Position numbers and translations under genes: made by a program
Notes under the pieces: model-generated
The model's database searches: none
Told to the model about the DNA's origin: nothing
What the model saw: the letters and a program-made list of their open reading frames with translations, nothing else
In this document: in pieces, positions 17,751 through 26,596 of the stretch
Layout: each line of letters starts with the position of its first letter
How positions within the stretch are numbered: the stretch's first letter is position 1
NCBI GenBank assembly: GCA_965218725.1
Contig: CBDCLO010000002.1
Location: 496,001 to 560,000 of the forward strand
Origin: WTHC01 sp965218725
GTDB lineage: Archaea; Thermoproteota; Nitrososphaeria; Nitrososphaerales; Nitrosopumilaceae
Length of the DNA: 64,000 bases
Direction: 5' to 3'

Positions 17751-18383
17751 ATGGTAAATAAGGGTTTTCCTAAGTTTGGTATGTCCCAAGCTGGCGCGTA
17801 TATAGCATCATTAAAAAATTATAATTTACCTGAAATAGTATTAAAATTGGTTGCAAATGACTGTAATTCTGATCTACTAGTTAGAGGAAGAATAGATGAC
17901 AGATTACAGAGTATGAATGATCAAGCGTTAGAGCTTTTACATAAGGTTTTTGTAAATTGTGATGCTGATAAACTTGGTAAATATGCGCAATATAGATTTT
18001 TTGCATATATTTCTAGTATGTATCATAAATGTGAAATTTTGATTAATGAAACTATTCCTGGGAAATCAGGAAAAAATCATAAGGTACCTGTAGCAGTTAA
18101 AAGTAACGGGGCATATATTGCAATAGCATTCAATAAACCAGTAGGAAGTTCTGTAACAAAAAGCGAGATGGGAAAATTTTATAAAATTGCCGATGATTTA
18201 AAGAAAGGTGATCATGGAACAATGTTAAACGAGGTAGTATATGGTACATCTGTTGGATTTAGAGGCGATGCACTTCTTGAACTAGAAAAATTAAGTAATC
18301 GTAACAACTACGACACTGAAAATAAAATCATTTTTAAAATTGCTAATTTTGAGAATAGAATATATTCAATTACAAAATGTTGA
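17751..18383 (+). CDS. Conserved hypothetical protein (210 aa)
   Basis: The ATG at 17751 follows a GGTGGG purine run and is preferred to an in-frame TTG at 17736. The sequence is soluble, with an all-helical N-terminal half (residues about 15-110, e.g. DDRLQSMNDQALELLHKVF) and a second part with VPVAVKSNGAYIAIAFNKPVG followed by GKFYKIADDLKKGDHGTMLNEVVYGTSVG. The mix of strand-turn-helix in the second half could be a nuclease-like core, but the catalytic acids are not convincing. Function unknown. Confidence 0.65.
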   Translation: MVNKGFPKFGMSQAGAYIASLKNYNLPEIVLKLVANDCNSDLLVRGRIDDRLQSMNDQALELLHKVFVNCDADKLGKYAQYRFFAYISSMYHKCEILINETIPGKSGKNHKVPVAVKSNGAYIAIAFNKPVGSSVTKSEMGKFYKIADDLKKGDHGTMLNEVVYGTSVGFRGDALLELEKLSNRNNYDTENKIIFKIANFENRIYSITKC

Positions 18384-18620
18384 GTACTTATCAAAGATTA
18401 CTTATTAATACTTTATAATTGTGTCTGTAGCTTCTCAGGTGTAATTTTATGGTAATATAAGCTATCACTTAGTTCTAGACTGTGTTTAGAATTGAAATGT
18501 TTTTTATTGGTGTATTTTTAGTATTATTTGTCATGGATCTACTTAATTTTTGTACATATTGGGTAATACTATTTGTTGTAAATAATTAGCTCAATTTATT
18601 AAAAAAATAAAATTAAAAAA

Positions 18621-18860
18621 TTATGCTTGGCCTTCTATTCCCATTAATGTAAGTGTGGAGCGTATTTTTTCTATTTTACGTATTTTCCACGTTATAGTTT
18701 CACGTAATTCTTCAACAGTTACTGATTCTATTTTTGCCAATATATCATATGCACCAAATGTCCCATGTACCTCTTTAATTCCTTCCATTCCTTTCAATTG
18801 TTTTATTATTGTTTCTTCTGAACCAAGTTCACAATTTATTAAAACATATGCAGTCGCCAT
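18621..18860 (-). CDS. Stand-alone Lrp/AsnC ligand-binding (RAM) domain protein
   Basis: From the ATG at 18860 the 79-residue product is a single RAM domain: MATAYVLINCELGSEETII, EGIKEVHGTFGAYDILAKIE and ITWKIRKIEKIRSTLTLM. It has no helix-turn-helix. RAM domains bind amino acids and form dimers/octamers; stand-alone versions are numerous in Thaumarchaeota and may modulate Lrp-type regulators. An upstream start at 18923 would add an unrelated 21-residue leader and is not preferred. Confidence 0.85.
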   Translation of the reverse strand: MATAYVLINCELGSEETIIKQLKGMEGIKEVHGTFGAYDILAKIESVTVEELRETITWKIRKIEKIRSTLTLMGIEGQA

Positions 18861-18923
18861 AGGTATGTGTATACAAGCTATTATATCAATAGATCTACTA
18901 TAGTAACTCATTTCATTACACAT

Positions 18924-19349
18924 AACATATTATTTTCAGTTCTTGCAAATTAATAAAATAAATTGTTTATAGCTAAGATTAATTTTTTAATAATATTATT
19001 TTTGATCCATTTTACAATTATATATAAACTATATTACTATGTTAATTAAATTATGTATTATTTTATGTAATTATTAATTTTTGTTGATTGTAAGTTTATA
19101 GTATAACATTATTTTTTTTATGTTCATGATAATCATTTATTTTCATCCTACTATGCTAATAATAGTACTATACAAACCAAATGTCCCCCGACTCTGACAT
19201 ACAATATCATTAAAATAGCCATATTTTCAATTGTTTACTACGTCGGGGTATCCTTAGTATTATAAATTTAAAGTTGTTGATATATGTTTAGATCATATAA
19301 CAACACCATTAATTACTGATATGTTTATATGCTAACATAACGTAATAAT
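18924..19349. other. Intergenic region with GC-rich inverted repeat
   Basis: The 426-nt gap upstream of the Lrp-like gene and downstream of pheT has no frame. It contains CCCCGAC at 19186-19192 and the exact complement GTCGGGG at 19242-19248, a local GC island in very AT-rich DNA. This may be a small structured RNA or a terminator-like element; nothing else is seen. Confidence 0.35.
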
Positions 19350-20978
19350 TTATTGTTTAAACAGTCCAGATAATTTAACTTCAAAAGCTGTTACAGGAAC
19401 ACGTATCTTAAAATTATTTATAATATTATTATTTATTTCACCTATAACTCCAATATGTGTTTTATTTATAAATATCGATGCAGCTCTTCCTTTTGAGAAT
19501 AAAGTGTTGCTTAGAATTTTTGTATTTAATGTGATACTAAATGGTTTAAATATTGATTGTAATACTGACTTCATTTCTGTATAGTTAGAATTTTTATGTG
19601 CAGTTACACACACAAAATTAATTGTTTCATCAATTACATCATCATTAGAAAAAACTGTACCAATTTCAAATAGTTTTTGAGGATATGAAACATGTACATT
19701 AGTAGATAAATTATTTAATAATGATGGTAACAACATATCACGAAGAATGTAATGTGATCTAGTTTTAGATTCTGCAACTTGAATGGGTTTATAATTACTA
19801 TGATTTGTTAAAAAATATTGAATCTGTTTATTTGTTAGACAAGAATTTAGCACCTCAGTATATCCTAGACCAATCATAATCATAGTCAAATAATTTGTTC
19901 TTTTAGTAATAATATTTTTATTGCCTATATTATTAGATAATGGTATTTTTGGTTTAATATTTTCAATTCCATATCCTAGTAAAACTTCTTCTACGAGATC
20001 TATCTCTCCAAATATATCAAATCGAAATCGCGGGATTGTACAAATAATTTTATTCTTTTTTATTTCTGCATCTAATCTATTTTTTTTTAGTGATTTTACA
20101 ATTTGTGGTGATGTAATACAAATACCTAGGATGTTCTTTACTAATTTTGTATCTAAGATAATTTTCCTGTGTTTAAGAATAGTAGAAATATTTTCACCAT
20201 TTATATTTACATCATAAAGATCGTAGTCAGCACTGTTCAATGTAGCTGCAATTATAGAAAGTACATCGTTAGCAGATATGTGATCAGTTGCAGTAATTTC
20301 TACTAAAATATTTTTGGTGTTATTTTTTATTGCAGTAAGTGCTGAATTTATTATTGGTGGTAAAGAGATTATATTTCTATTTGAATCTAAAATTACATGT
20401 ACACTAGAATCTTGTAGTATGTGCCCATATTGTTTTCCAACGCTGAATTTTTTTAATATATCTGTTATGGAATAGTCTACTGCTTCTCCTAAAGGCACAA
20501 ACTTATGATTTTTTTCTATTGTAGTATATTTTAGTGGGAAAGTGAGTTTATCTAAATCATGAATTCCTATTGATACTTTAGTACGTTTTTTTCCTATTCC
20601 ATTATGAAGATCTTCTTGCAGTGAGGTTAGCTGTCGTATAGTATCAGAATCAAGTTTTTTGCCATATGCAACAATAGCTTTTAAATGTGGTCTAGTATTT
20701 TCTGTGATTTGTTCTATATTTATTACATAATTACTTTTATTTATGTTGATATTCTGTATTCCATTCTGTATATTAAAAAAACCTCTTAGTGTTGCTGCAA
20801 CTCCAAACTCAGTTGCATAATCAGGTCTATTAGGGCTATACTCTATTCTAACATATTCTTTCGTTTGTTGTTCTATATCTAATCCTATTGATGGCAGCAT
20901 AGAAATAATATCATCCTTACTAATTCTATCACTAACTAGACTTTGTAATCTATTAAGATGTAGAGTAACTACAGGCAT
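19350..20978 (-). CDS. pheT: Phenylalanyl-tRNA synthetase beta subunit
   Basis: Archaeal/eukaryotic-type beta subunit, 542 residues, lacking the bacterial tRNA-binding N-terminal domain. Recognisable segments are YSPNRPDYATEFGVAATLRGF near the N-terminus, the B3/B4 editing region, the B5 domain (ICTIPRFRFDIFGEIDLVEEVLLGYG, which ends in the conserved Asp/Glu pair) and the C-terminal catalytic-like fold (KLFEIGTVF). It overlaps pheS by 10 nt in one operon. Confidence 0.93.
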   Translation of the reverse strand: MPVVTLHLNRLQSLVSDRISKDDIISMLPSIGLDIEQQTKEYVRIEYSPNRPDYATEFGVAATLRGFFNIQNGIQNININKSNYVINIEQITENTRPHLKAIVAYGKKLDSDTIRQLTSLQEDLHNGIGKKRTKVSIGIHDLDKLTFPLKYTTIEKNHKFVPLGEAVDYSITDILKKFSVGKQYGHILQDSSVHVILDSNRNIISLPPIINSALTAIKNNTKNILVEITATDHISANDVLSIIAATLNSADYDLYDVNINGENISTILKHRKIILDTKLVKNILGICITSPQIVKSLKKNRLDAEIKKNKIICTIPRFRFDIFGEIDLVEEVLLGYGIENIKPKIPLSNNIGNKNIITKRTNYLTMIMIGLGYTEVLNSCLTNKQIQYFLTNHSNYKPIQVAESKTRSHYILRDMLLPSLLNNLSTNVHVSYPQKLFEIGTVFSNDDVIDETINFVCVTAHKNSNYTEMKSVLQSIFKPFSITLNTKILSNTLFSKGRAASIFINKTHIGVIGEINNNIINNFKIRVPVTAFEVKLSGLFKQ

Positions 20979-22393
20979 CTAATATTCCTCAGCATGTCAA
21001 GGTTGTTATTATAAAATTCTCGTACATCATCAATTTCATATTTTAACATCGCAATTCTTTCTATTCCACCACCTAATGCTAAAACAGGCTTTTTTATCTT
21101 AAGTGGTCGTGTAACTTCAGGTCGTAATATACCCATACCAAATAACTCTACCCATTTATTTAATTTTTCGTTATAAACCATTGTTTGTAATGAAGGTTCT
21201 GTATAAGGGAAAAATGTTGGCCAAAATTTAATTTTTTTTAATCCTATGAGACTACAAAATTCTTTCTGTATACCTATTAAATCTCGCAGTGTCATATCAT
21301 TACCAATTATAATTCCTTCTACTTGATGAAATTCTACAAGATGTTTATAACTTGGTTTCTCGTTTCTAAAAACACTTCCCAATGAAAATAGTTTTGCATT
21401 ATCAAGTTTTTTCTCTGCAAGATATTTTATTGTTACACATGTAGTATGTGTACGTAGAACAGTTTTTTTTGCTTCTGATAGTTCCCAATTGTAATGCCAA
21501 TTTTTTTTGTGTGTATTAGATACATGATTTATTTGAGAGTCTGAAGCAAAATTATATTTTAAACCATGATCTATATAAAAAGTATCCTGCATTTCCCTAG
21601 CTGGATGATCTTGAGGTGTAAAAAGCACATCAAAATTCCAAAAACAAGGTTGTATTAAATTCCCAAGTATTTCAGAGAATCCAAGACTTACAAAGATATC
21701 ACTGATTTCATTTATTATTTCTTTGATAGGATGAATCCTTGGTATGTGTAGTAATGGAACACTTGCTTCTACATCAATTTGTCTATTTACTAAATCATCA
21801 TTAAGATTTAAATATATAGAAATGTCAATGCCACTCTTTAACGAAATGGTCTTATGTTTAATTATATAAGACTTGATAAAATCACGTCGTTTTTTAAGTT
21901 TAGCTAATGATTTTTTATCATATATTAGTTTCTCAGAAACATTTTTTTTGCCAATGTATAAAATAAGTTCTTCTTCTGGAGTTTTTTGAGGTATTGTTTT
22001 TTTAGATGTTATCATTATTCCTAATATTGGATCATGAGCCATATAGATCCAGTGATTTTTTTTTGCATTAGCAATGGCCACATTAAAATCTTCTTTCAGT
22101 GATTCTCTTAATTTGTTTAAGCTTAACGGCTGCTCTAGAATTAAATTAATTAATTTTCGTTCAGGTAATCCATATACATAAGCATTAAATGCATTTTTTC
22201 CCAAGCTTACAAAAGTTTCTTCGTATTGTAATACGTTTACAAGGTTTTTTAATTTTAACCATTCAATTCCACGTCTTAGTTGGTCATTAGTTAGTTTTGT
22301 TTTTTCTGCTAGAGTTTTGAAATCATATGTAGTTTCAGTCCTAAATACACTAATTATTCTTTTTTCTATTGGATGAAGTATTGGTGTTGACAA
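20969..22393 (-). CDS. pheS: Phenylalanyl-tRNA synthetase alpha subunit
   Basis: Catalytic class II subunit (474 residues). The N-terminal part is a chain of winged-helix DNA-binding-like domains (residues 1-150). Class II motif 1 lies near HPIKEIINEISDIFVSLGF, motif 2 is SLGSVFRNEKPSYKHLVEFHQVEG, and motif 3 is ALGGGIERIAMLKY. The aminoacylation pocket QDHPAREMQDTFYI is intact. First gene of the pheST operon, divergent from trpS. Confidence 0.95.
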   Translation of the reverse strand: MSTPILHPIEKRIISVFRTETTYDFKTLAEKTKLTNDQLRRGIEWLKLKNLVNVLQYEETFVSLGKNAFNAYVYGLPERKLINLILEQPLSLNKLRESLKEDFNVAIANAKKNHWIYMAHDPILGIMITSKKTIPQKTPEEELILYIGKKNVSEKLIYDKKSLAKLKKRRDFIKSYIIKHKTISLKSGIDISIYLNLNDDLVNRQIDVEASVPLLHIPRIHPIKEIINEISDIFVSLGFSEILGNLIQPCFWNFDVLFTPQDHPAREMQDTFYIDHGLKYNFASDSQINHVSNTHKKNWHYNWELSEAKKTVLRTHTTCVTIKYLAEKKLDNAKLFSLGSVFRNEKPSYKHLVEFHQVEGIIIGNDMTLRDLIGIQKEFCSLIGLKKIKFWPTFFPYTEPSLQTMVYNEKLNKWVELFGMGILRPEVTRPLKIKKPVLALGGGIERIAMLKYEIDDVREFYNNNLDMLRNIRCL

Positions 22394-22437
22394 TAACAGG
22401 AAAGTTTTAAAAAGACTTTTTAAACCTTAGTTCAGTT

Positions 22438-23547
22438 ATGACAAATAATAATGATTTTGTAGTAACACCATGGCATGTTGAAGGTGATATAGACTATAAC
22501 AAACTAATAGAAAGGTTTGGCACTGAAAGAATTTCTGAAGAACTCTTAAAAAGGATAAAGAAAATTACTGGTGAAATTCATTTTATGTTAAAACGTGGGA
22601 TTTTTTTTTCCCACAGAGACATGAATAAAATCTTGGAATGCTATGAAAACAATAATAGATTTTTTTTATATACTGGACGAGGACCGTCAGGAAATACCCA
22701 TATAGGACATCTGATACCATGGGTTTTTACAAAATGGCTTCAAGAAAAATTCAATACAGATATATATTTTCAGTTATCTGATGATGAAAAATTCTTTTCT
22801 AAGAATGAACTAACTCTAAATACTACTAATAAATTTGCATATGAAAATGCAATTGATTTTATTTCATTAGGATTTAAACCAAAAAACACTAAAATAATTA
22901 TAAATACTAAAGATATTAATATTTTGTATCCCATTGCAGCTCAAATTGCAAAGAAAATAAATTTTTCAAATATTAAGGCTGTATTTGGATTCACAAATGA
23001 AACTAACATCGGCATGATTTTTTATACTGCACTTCAATCAGCACCGTGTTTTATTGAGAATATCCCTGTATTAATTCCGCTAGGAATAGATCAAGATCCA
23101 CATTTCAGAATTAGTAGAGACGTTGCCCCAAAAATTGGGAAAATAAAACCAGCAATAATTCATGGCATGATGCTACCATCACTACAAGGATCTAATAAGA
23201 AAATGTCATCGTCCACAAAAAATAGTGTGATTTATACTACAGATACTCCTGATATAGTAAAAAAAAAAATTAACAAATATGCATATTCAGGGGGACAATC
23301 AGACATAAAAACTCACAGAAAAAAAGGCGGAGATCCTAGTATAGATATAGCATATCAATATATGAGAATGTTTTTTGAACCAGATGATAAAAAATTAAAA
23401 GATATTCATGACGATTATAGATCTGGTAGACTACTAACAGGAGAACTTAAAGAAATAGTTATTCAAAAAATTAACGAGTTCTTAAAAGTTCATCAACAAA
23501 AACGTAAGAAAGCAATAAAACAGCTAAACAAATATTTTTTGTCATGA
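22438..23547 (+). CDS. trpS: Tryptophanyl-tRNA synthetase
   Basis: Class I enzyme, archaeal/eukaryotic type, 369 residues. GPSGNTHIGHLIPW contains the HIGH motif and QGSNKKMSSSTKNS contains the KMSKS motif. FTNETNIGMIFYTALQSAPCF and GIDQDPHFRISRDVA form the tryptophan pocket. It divides from pheS with a 44-nt gap and overlaps the next small gene by 4 nt. Its substrate tRNA-Trp is at 15117. Confidence 0.95.
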   Translation: MTNNNDFVVTPWHVEGDIDYNKLIERFGTERISEELLKRIKKITGEIHFMLKRGIFFSHRDMNKILECYENNNRFFLYTGRGPSGNTHIGHLIPWVFTKWLQEKFNTDIYFQLSDDEKFFSKNELTLNTTNKFAYENAIDFISLGFKPKNTKIIINTKDINILYPIAAQIAKKINFSNIKAVFGFTNETNIGMIFYTALQSAPCFIENIPVLIPLGIDQDPHFRISRDVAPKIGKIKPAIIHGMMLPSLQGSNKKMSSSTKNSVIYTTDTPDIVKKKINKYAYSGGQSDIKTHRKKGGDPSIDIAYQYMRMFFEPDDKKLKDIHDDYRSGRLLTGELKEIVIQKINEFLKVHQQKRKKAIKQLNKYFLS

Positions 23548-23825
23548 AAAAAAAATTTGCATGTCAAGATAAATATGAAGCTATGAAACTTTCAAGTTTA
23601 ATTTTTATAAAACAGTTCAACAATACATTCATTACTGAAATTTTGGATGTAATAGATAATGAAATAGTAATATTATTAAAGGACGGATCAGCACATAGCA
23701 TAATTCTTGAAAATAAATTTCAAGTTGAGATGTTTGTAGATTTTGTTCAATCTGTAATAGAACATAAACATAGGATTGTGGATATCAAAGTTTTTACAAA
23801 TTATGTAGAAATATCAAAAGAGTAG
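23544..23825 (+). CDS. Hypothetical protein (93 aa) downstream of trpS
   Basis: The ATG overlaps the trpS stop (ATGA), so it is translated from the same mRNA. The product is soluble with a small alpha/beta look (FITEILDVIDNEIVILLKDGSAHSIIL), no cysteines apart from one, and no recognised motif. No family identified. Confidence 0.6.
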   Translation: MKKKFACQDKYEAMKLSSLIFIKQFNNTFITEILDVIDNEIVILLKDGSAHSIILENKFQVEMFVDFVQSVIEHKHRIVDIKVFTNYVEISKE

Positions 23826-24056
23826 AGACATGTACATAATTAATACACTGATCAAAACAAGATAAATTTCTGTTTGGTATAGAAAAAATTATCAATGTTA
23901 ACTAGATAACTATTACATATTTTTAATACATAATAATTATTGCATATAAGAAATTTGGTGTGTCATGTAAATTGTTATATGCGTTTACAGTTTTTTATTT
24001 TTATTCATAAAAACCTACAGTTAATAAGTGAACCACTATAATAATTTCAACTAATA

Positions 24057-24524
24057 TTAATTTTTAGTCATATTTCCATCTGGATCTATTTCTAAATTTT
24101 TTATTCTAGTGGAAGAAATTCGCATACCATCTTTTGCTAGCACCATGGGGATTATTATTATTTTCATTAATGGTAGCTGCATTTTTTTTCTTATTCCATT
24201 TATTACAAAAGCATTATGCTTAGTTTCTTCACTTGCTATTAGTACATCAATACTATTTTTAAACATAACTGGTCCAAAATAGTTATCTATTCTATTTATG
24301 GAATATGTTGGACTTATGAAATTCTTATTTATTGCGTATGTTAATGATTTAAACCTTATTTTATAATTGTTCAAAATTAATTTTTTTTTTATTACAAATA
24401 AATCACTTGTAAGCCCTATCACCACGCTATGTGAAACAGAAAATGCTTTGTTAAGTAGTTCTATATGTCCTTTATGCAATATATCAAATGTGCCACCTAA
24501 TACAGCTAAATGAAATCTATACAT
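24057..24524 (-). CDS. coaD: Phosphopantetheine adenylyltransferase (archaeal type)
   Basis: Nucleotidyltransferase of the HxGH superfamily, making dephospho-CoA. GGTFDILHKGHIELL at residues about 10-24 is the ATP-binding motif, and the C-terminal ISSTRIKN is the second signature. Length 155 matches archaeal CoaD. Single gene; the substrate assignment is from family knowledge. Confidence 0.88.
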   Translation of the reverse strand: MYRFHLAVLGGTFDILHKGHIELLNKAFSVSHSVVIGLTSDLFVIKKKLILNNYKIRFKSLTYAINKNFISPTYSINRIDNYFGPVMFKNSIDVLIASEETKHNAFVINGIRKKMQLPLMKIIIIPMVLAKDGMRISSTRIKNLEIDPDGNMTKN

Positions 24525-24630
24525 GTCCTTTGTATATTACTAAACAAATATTAATTATCTTCACGGTGTATAACAACAGCAGTAGTTATATGTAAACTAT
24601 AAAAATGTAAGAATGTAAAATTATGTTTTA

Positions 24631-24735
24631 CTATCTTTTTTTCATAGCAGTTATAACAAACCAATAAACTAGTCCTGGTGCTAAACCAACTATCAGCGGT
24701 ATCCAAACTCCAATAGCCTCTATTTCTCCTGCCAT
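24631..24735 (-). CDS. 34-aa single-helix membrane protein
   Basis: Start ATG at 24735, stop TAG at 24631-24633. The product MAGEIEAIGVWIPLIVGLAP... has one transmembrane helix at about residues 9-30 and ends in a basic MKKKR-like tail (AMKKR). Glu residues precede the helix. It resembles the one-helix small subunits of respiratory complexes in shape only. No name can be given. It sits between coaD and tRNA-Ala. Confidence 0.5.
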   Translation of the reverse strand: MAGEIEAIGVWIPLIVGLAPGLVYWFVITAMKKR

Positions 24736-24796
24736 ATTATTTTTCAGTAACTAATCATATTTAAATTAATCTTAATGCATATGTAATACTATTAAA

Positions 24797-24870
24797 TGGA
24801 CTGAAGGGGATTTGAACCCCTGACCACCCACATGCAAAGCGGGTATTCTACCAGTCTGAACTATCAGCCC
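24797..24870 (-). tRNA. tRNA-Ala (TGC anticodon)
   Basis: Acceptor GGGCTGA/TCAGTCC (one G-U pair), anticodon arm CCCGC-TTTGCAT-GTGGG with anticodon TGC, T arm AGGGG-TTCAAAT-CCCCT. No intron, CCA not encoded. Confidence 0.95.
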
Positions 24871-24952
24871 ATGATTTGTTATGACAGACTAGATATAATT
24901 ATCAATATATAGTATTAAAAACAATTTTATTTTAAAAAAAAGTATCAATGAT

Positions 24953-25513
24953 ATGGTATTATTAAAATCAGAGTGTATATTAAAAAAAAATTCAATTGCT
25001 CCAGACTTTAGTTTAGTAGGTACTGATGACAATATACATTCTTTGAGTGATTATGTTATGTATGACGGATTAATTATTATTTTCATGTGTAACCATTGCC
25101 CATACGTACAAGCTAAAATAAATACTATAAATGAGATATATGATAAATTTAATGATAAGATTGCGATAGTAGGAATAAATAGTAATGATTCTACGAGATA
25201 TGTTGATGATAGTTTTGAAAACATGAAAAAAATGATCAAATGCAAGAAAATAAAATTTGATTATTTATTTGATGAAGCACAGAAAACTGCTAGGAGATAT
25301 GGTGCTAAATGCACTCCAGATTCATTTCTATTTGATAATAAAATGAAGCTTGTGTTTCATGGAAGAATAGACAATGCAATGAAACTTAATGACGGTGTAA
25401 CTGAGAAGACAATTATTATGAATTCAGAGAAAATGCTATCAGGAAAAATAATAGAAAACTATTTTGTTCCATCTATTGGATGTTCTATAAAATGGAAAAA
25501 ACAGCAAATTTAA
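24953..25513 (+). CDS. Thioredoxin-fold redoxin (AhpC/TSA-like)
   Basis: 186 residues with the segment IFMCNHCPYVQAKINTINEIYDKF, in which CNHC is a redox CxxC, and YGAKCTPDSFLFDNKMKLVFHGRIDN, the cis-proline region with an extra Cys. This matches the redoxin branch of cytoplasmic thioredoxin-like peroxidases. No signal peptide. It sits between tRNA-Ala and tRNA-Ile; its 3' end lies 24 nt before the tRNA. Confidence 0.85.
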   Translation: MVLLKSECILKKNSIAPDFSLVGTDDNIHSLSDYVMYDGLIIIFMCNHCPYVQAKINTINEIYDKFNDKIAIVGINSNDSTRYVDDSFENMKKMIKCKKIKFDYLFDEAQKTARRYGAKCTPDSFLFDNKMKLVFHGRIDNAMKLNDGVTEKTIIMNSEKMLSGKIIENYFVPSIGCSIKWKKQQI

Positions 25514-25537
25514 AATGATATAAAACAAATTTAATTT

Positions 25538-25623
25538 GGGCCGGTAGCTCAGCATGGCTGGAGCATTCGACTGATAATTTCTCAGACATCGAAAGGTCGT
25601 GAGTTCGAATCTCACTCGGCCCA
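25538..25623 (+). tRNA. tRNA-Ile (GAT) with an 11-nt intron
   Basis: Acceptor GGGCCGG/TCGGCCC with a G-U closing pair, D arm GCTC/GAGC, T arm GTGAG-TTCGAAT-CTCAC, anticodon GAT. The intron is 25577-25587. CTGA (25571-25574) pairs with TCAG (25582-25585), the 3' bulge ACA is cut after its second base, and the outer stem is TTCGA/TCGAA. Removal leaves 75 nt. Confidence 0.9.
25577..25587 (+). other. 11-nt intron in tRNA-Ile
   Basis: At the canonical 37/38 site. The 5' border is in the loop after A37 and the 3' border sits in the ACA bulge. The helix CTGA/TCAG is 4 bp, so the intron is a minimal bulge-helix-loop. Confidence 0.75.
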
Positions 25624-25629
25624 TATTTA

Positions 25630-26514
25630 CTAATCTATTAAGCTTTCAAATTTTGTTTCTGACCACTGAAATAATATATTAAAGTCATTTGTGACCAATC
25701 CTGCGCCTATATTAGTTTTTTTATCACTAAATAATATCAAATGTATATTTTTTCCAAATTTATCTTTAGTAGAGTTCATAACATCAGAAAAAAATTTTAA
25801 TTTTTTCTCTGATTCTGCAAAAATAAGTATTATTAATATTCCATTATTTTTCCATATTTTTGTGAGAAATTTTTGCAAGTCTAAATCAAATAAAATATCT
25901 ATTGTGTCAGATACATCTCCAAGAAATATAACAGACCAATTATTTGAATTAAATGAAGCTGACACAGCTTCTACGTGTAAGATGTCCACATCGGTAGAAA
26001 TTATAAGTATGTTTTTTTTTGGATTTGGATCATATGACATAAAATTAATAGTTCTAATAGATGTAAGGATTATTCTATTCAATAATTTTTCTTCAAATTT
26101 AACAATTTTTCCATCTGAATATAGTGATCTAACATATTTTATTGCAGGTATGATTATTTCTAATATAATTTTAGTAGTGTTTGCACCGAAATATAGTGAA
26201 CTTTTTATCAAGTTTGATGTATATTCTTCAGAAAATATTAACAAGTGTTCAAAATATTTATTTTTTATTTTAAAATAATCATTAGGAAAACAAAACTGTT
26301 CTATACCTTTTTCTATTGACCATAAGTTAGCACTACCAATTATTTTTTGTTTAATTAAACCTTCTGTTGCAAAAATATTTAGATATTTAGTCATTGTGAT
26401 TCTACTTATTCCTAGCTTGTTTGATATTTCTACTCCTGTTAGGCCTAATTTAGAGTTACTAAGTACATCTATTAAATTTTGTTTAATTTCTTGAATTTTA
26501 TGTTTTTTTGCCAT
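25630..26514 (-). CDS. HTH regulator with cobalamin-binding-like domain
   Basis: From the ATG at 26514 the product is 294 residues. Residues about 10-65 are a winged helix-turn-helix (GVEISNKLGISRITMTKYLNIFATEGLI). The middle (about 75-165) is helical, and the end has a Rossmann-like half (NILIISTDVDILHVEAVSASFNSNNWSVIFLGDVS) laid out like B12-binding domains of CarH-type regulators. The canonical DxHxxG is altered to DILHVEA, so cobalamin binding is uncertain. A B12-related or light-response role is an inference. It ends 7 nt from tRNA-Ile. Confidence 0.65.
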   Translation of the reverse strand: MAKKHKIQEIKQNLIDVLSNSKLGLTGVEISNKLGISRITMTKYLNIFATEGLIKQKIIGSANLWSIEKGIEQFCFPNDYFKIKNKYFEHLLIFSEEYTSNLIKSSLYFGANTTKIILEIIIPAIKYVRSLYSDGKIVKFEEKLLNRIILTSIRTINFMSYDPNPKKNILIISTDVDILHVEAVSASFNSNNWSVIFLGDVSDTIDILFDLDLQKFLTKIWKNNGILIILIFAESEKKLKFFSDVMNSTKDKFGKNIHLILFSDKKTNIGAGLVTNDFNILFQWSETKFESLID

Positions 26515-26596
26515 ATAAACAGATAATAGCATATGTGACAGTAATTATAAATTAATATATAATTAATACTTTAATGTACGGTAAGGTAGAAATAAG

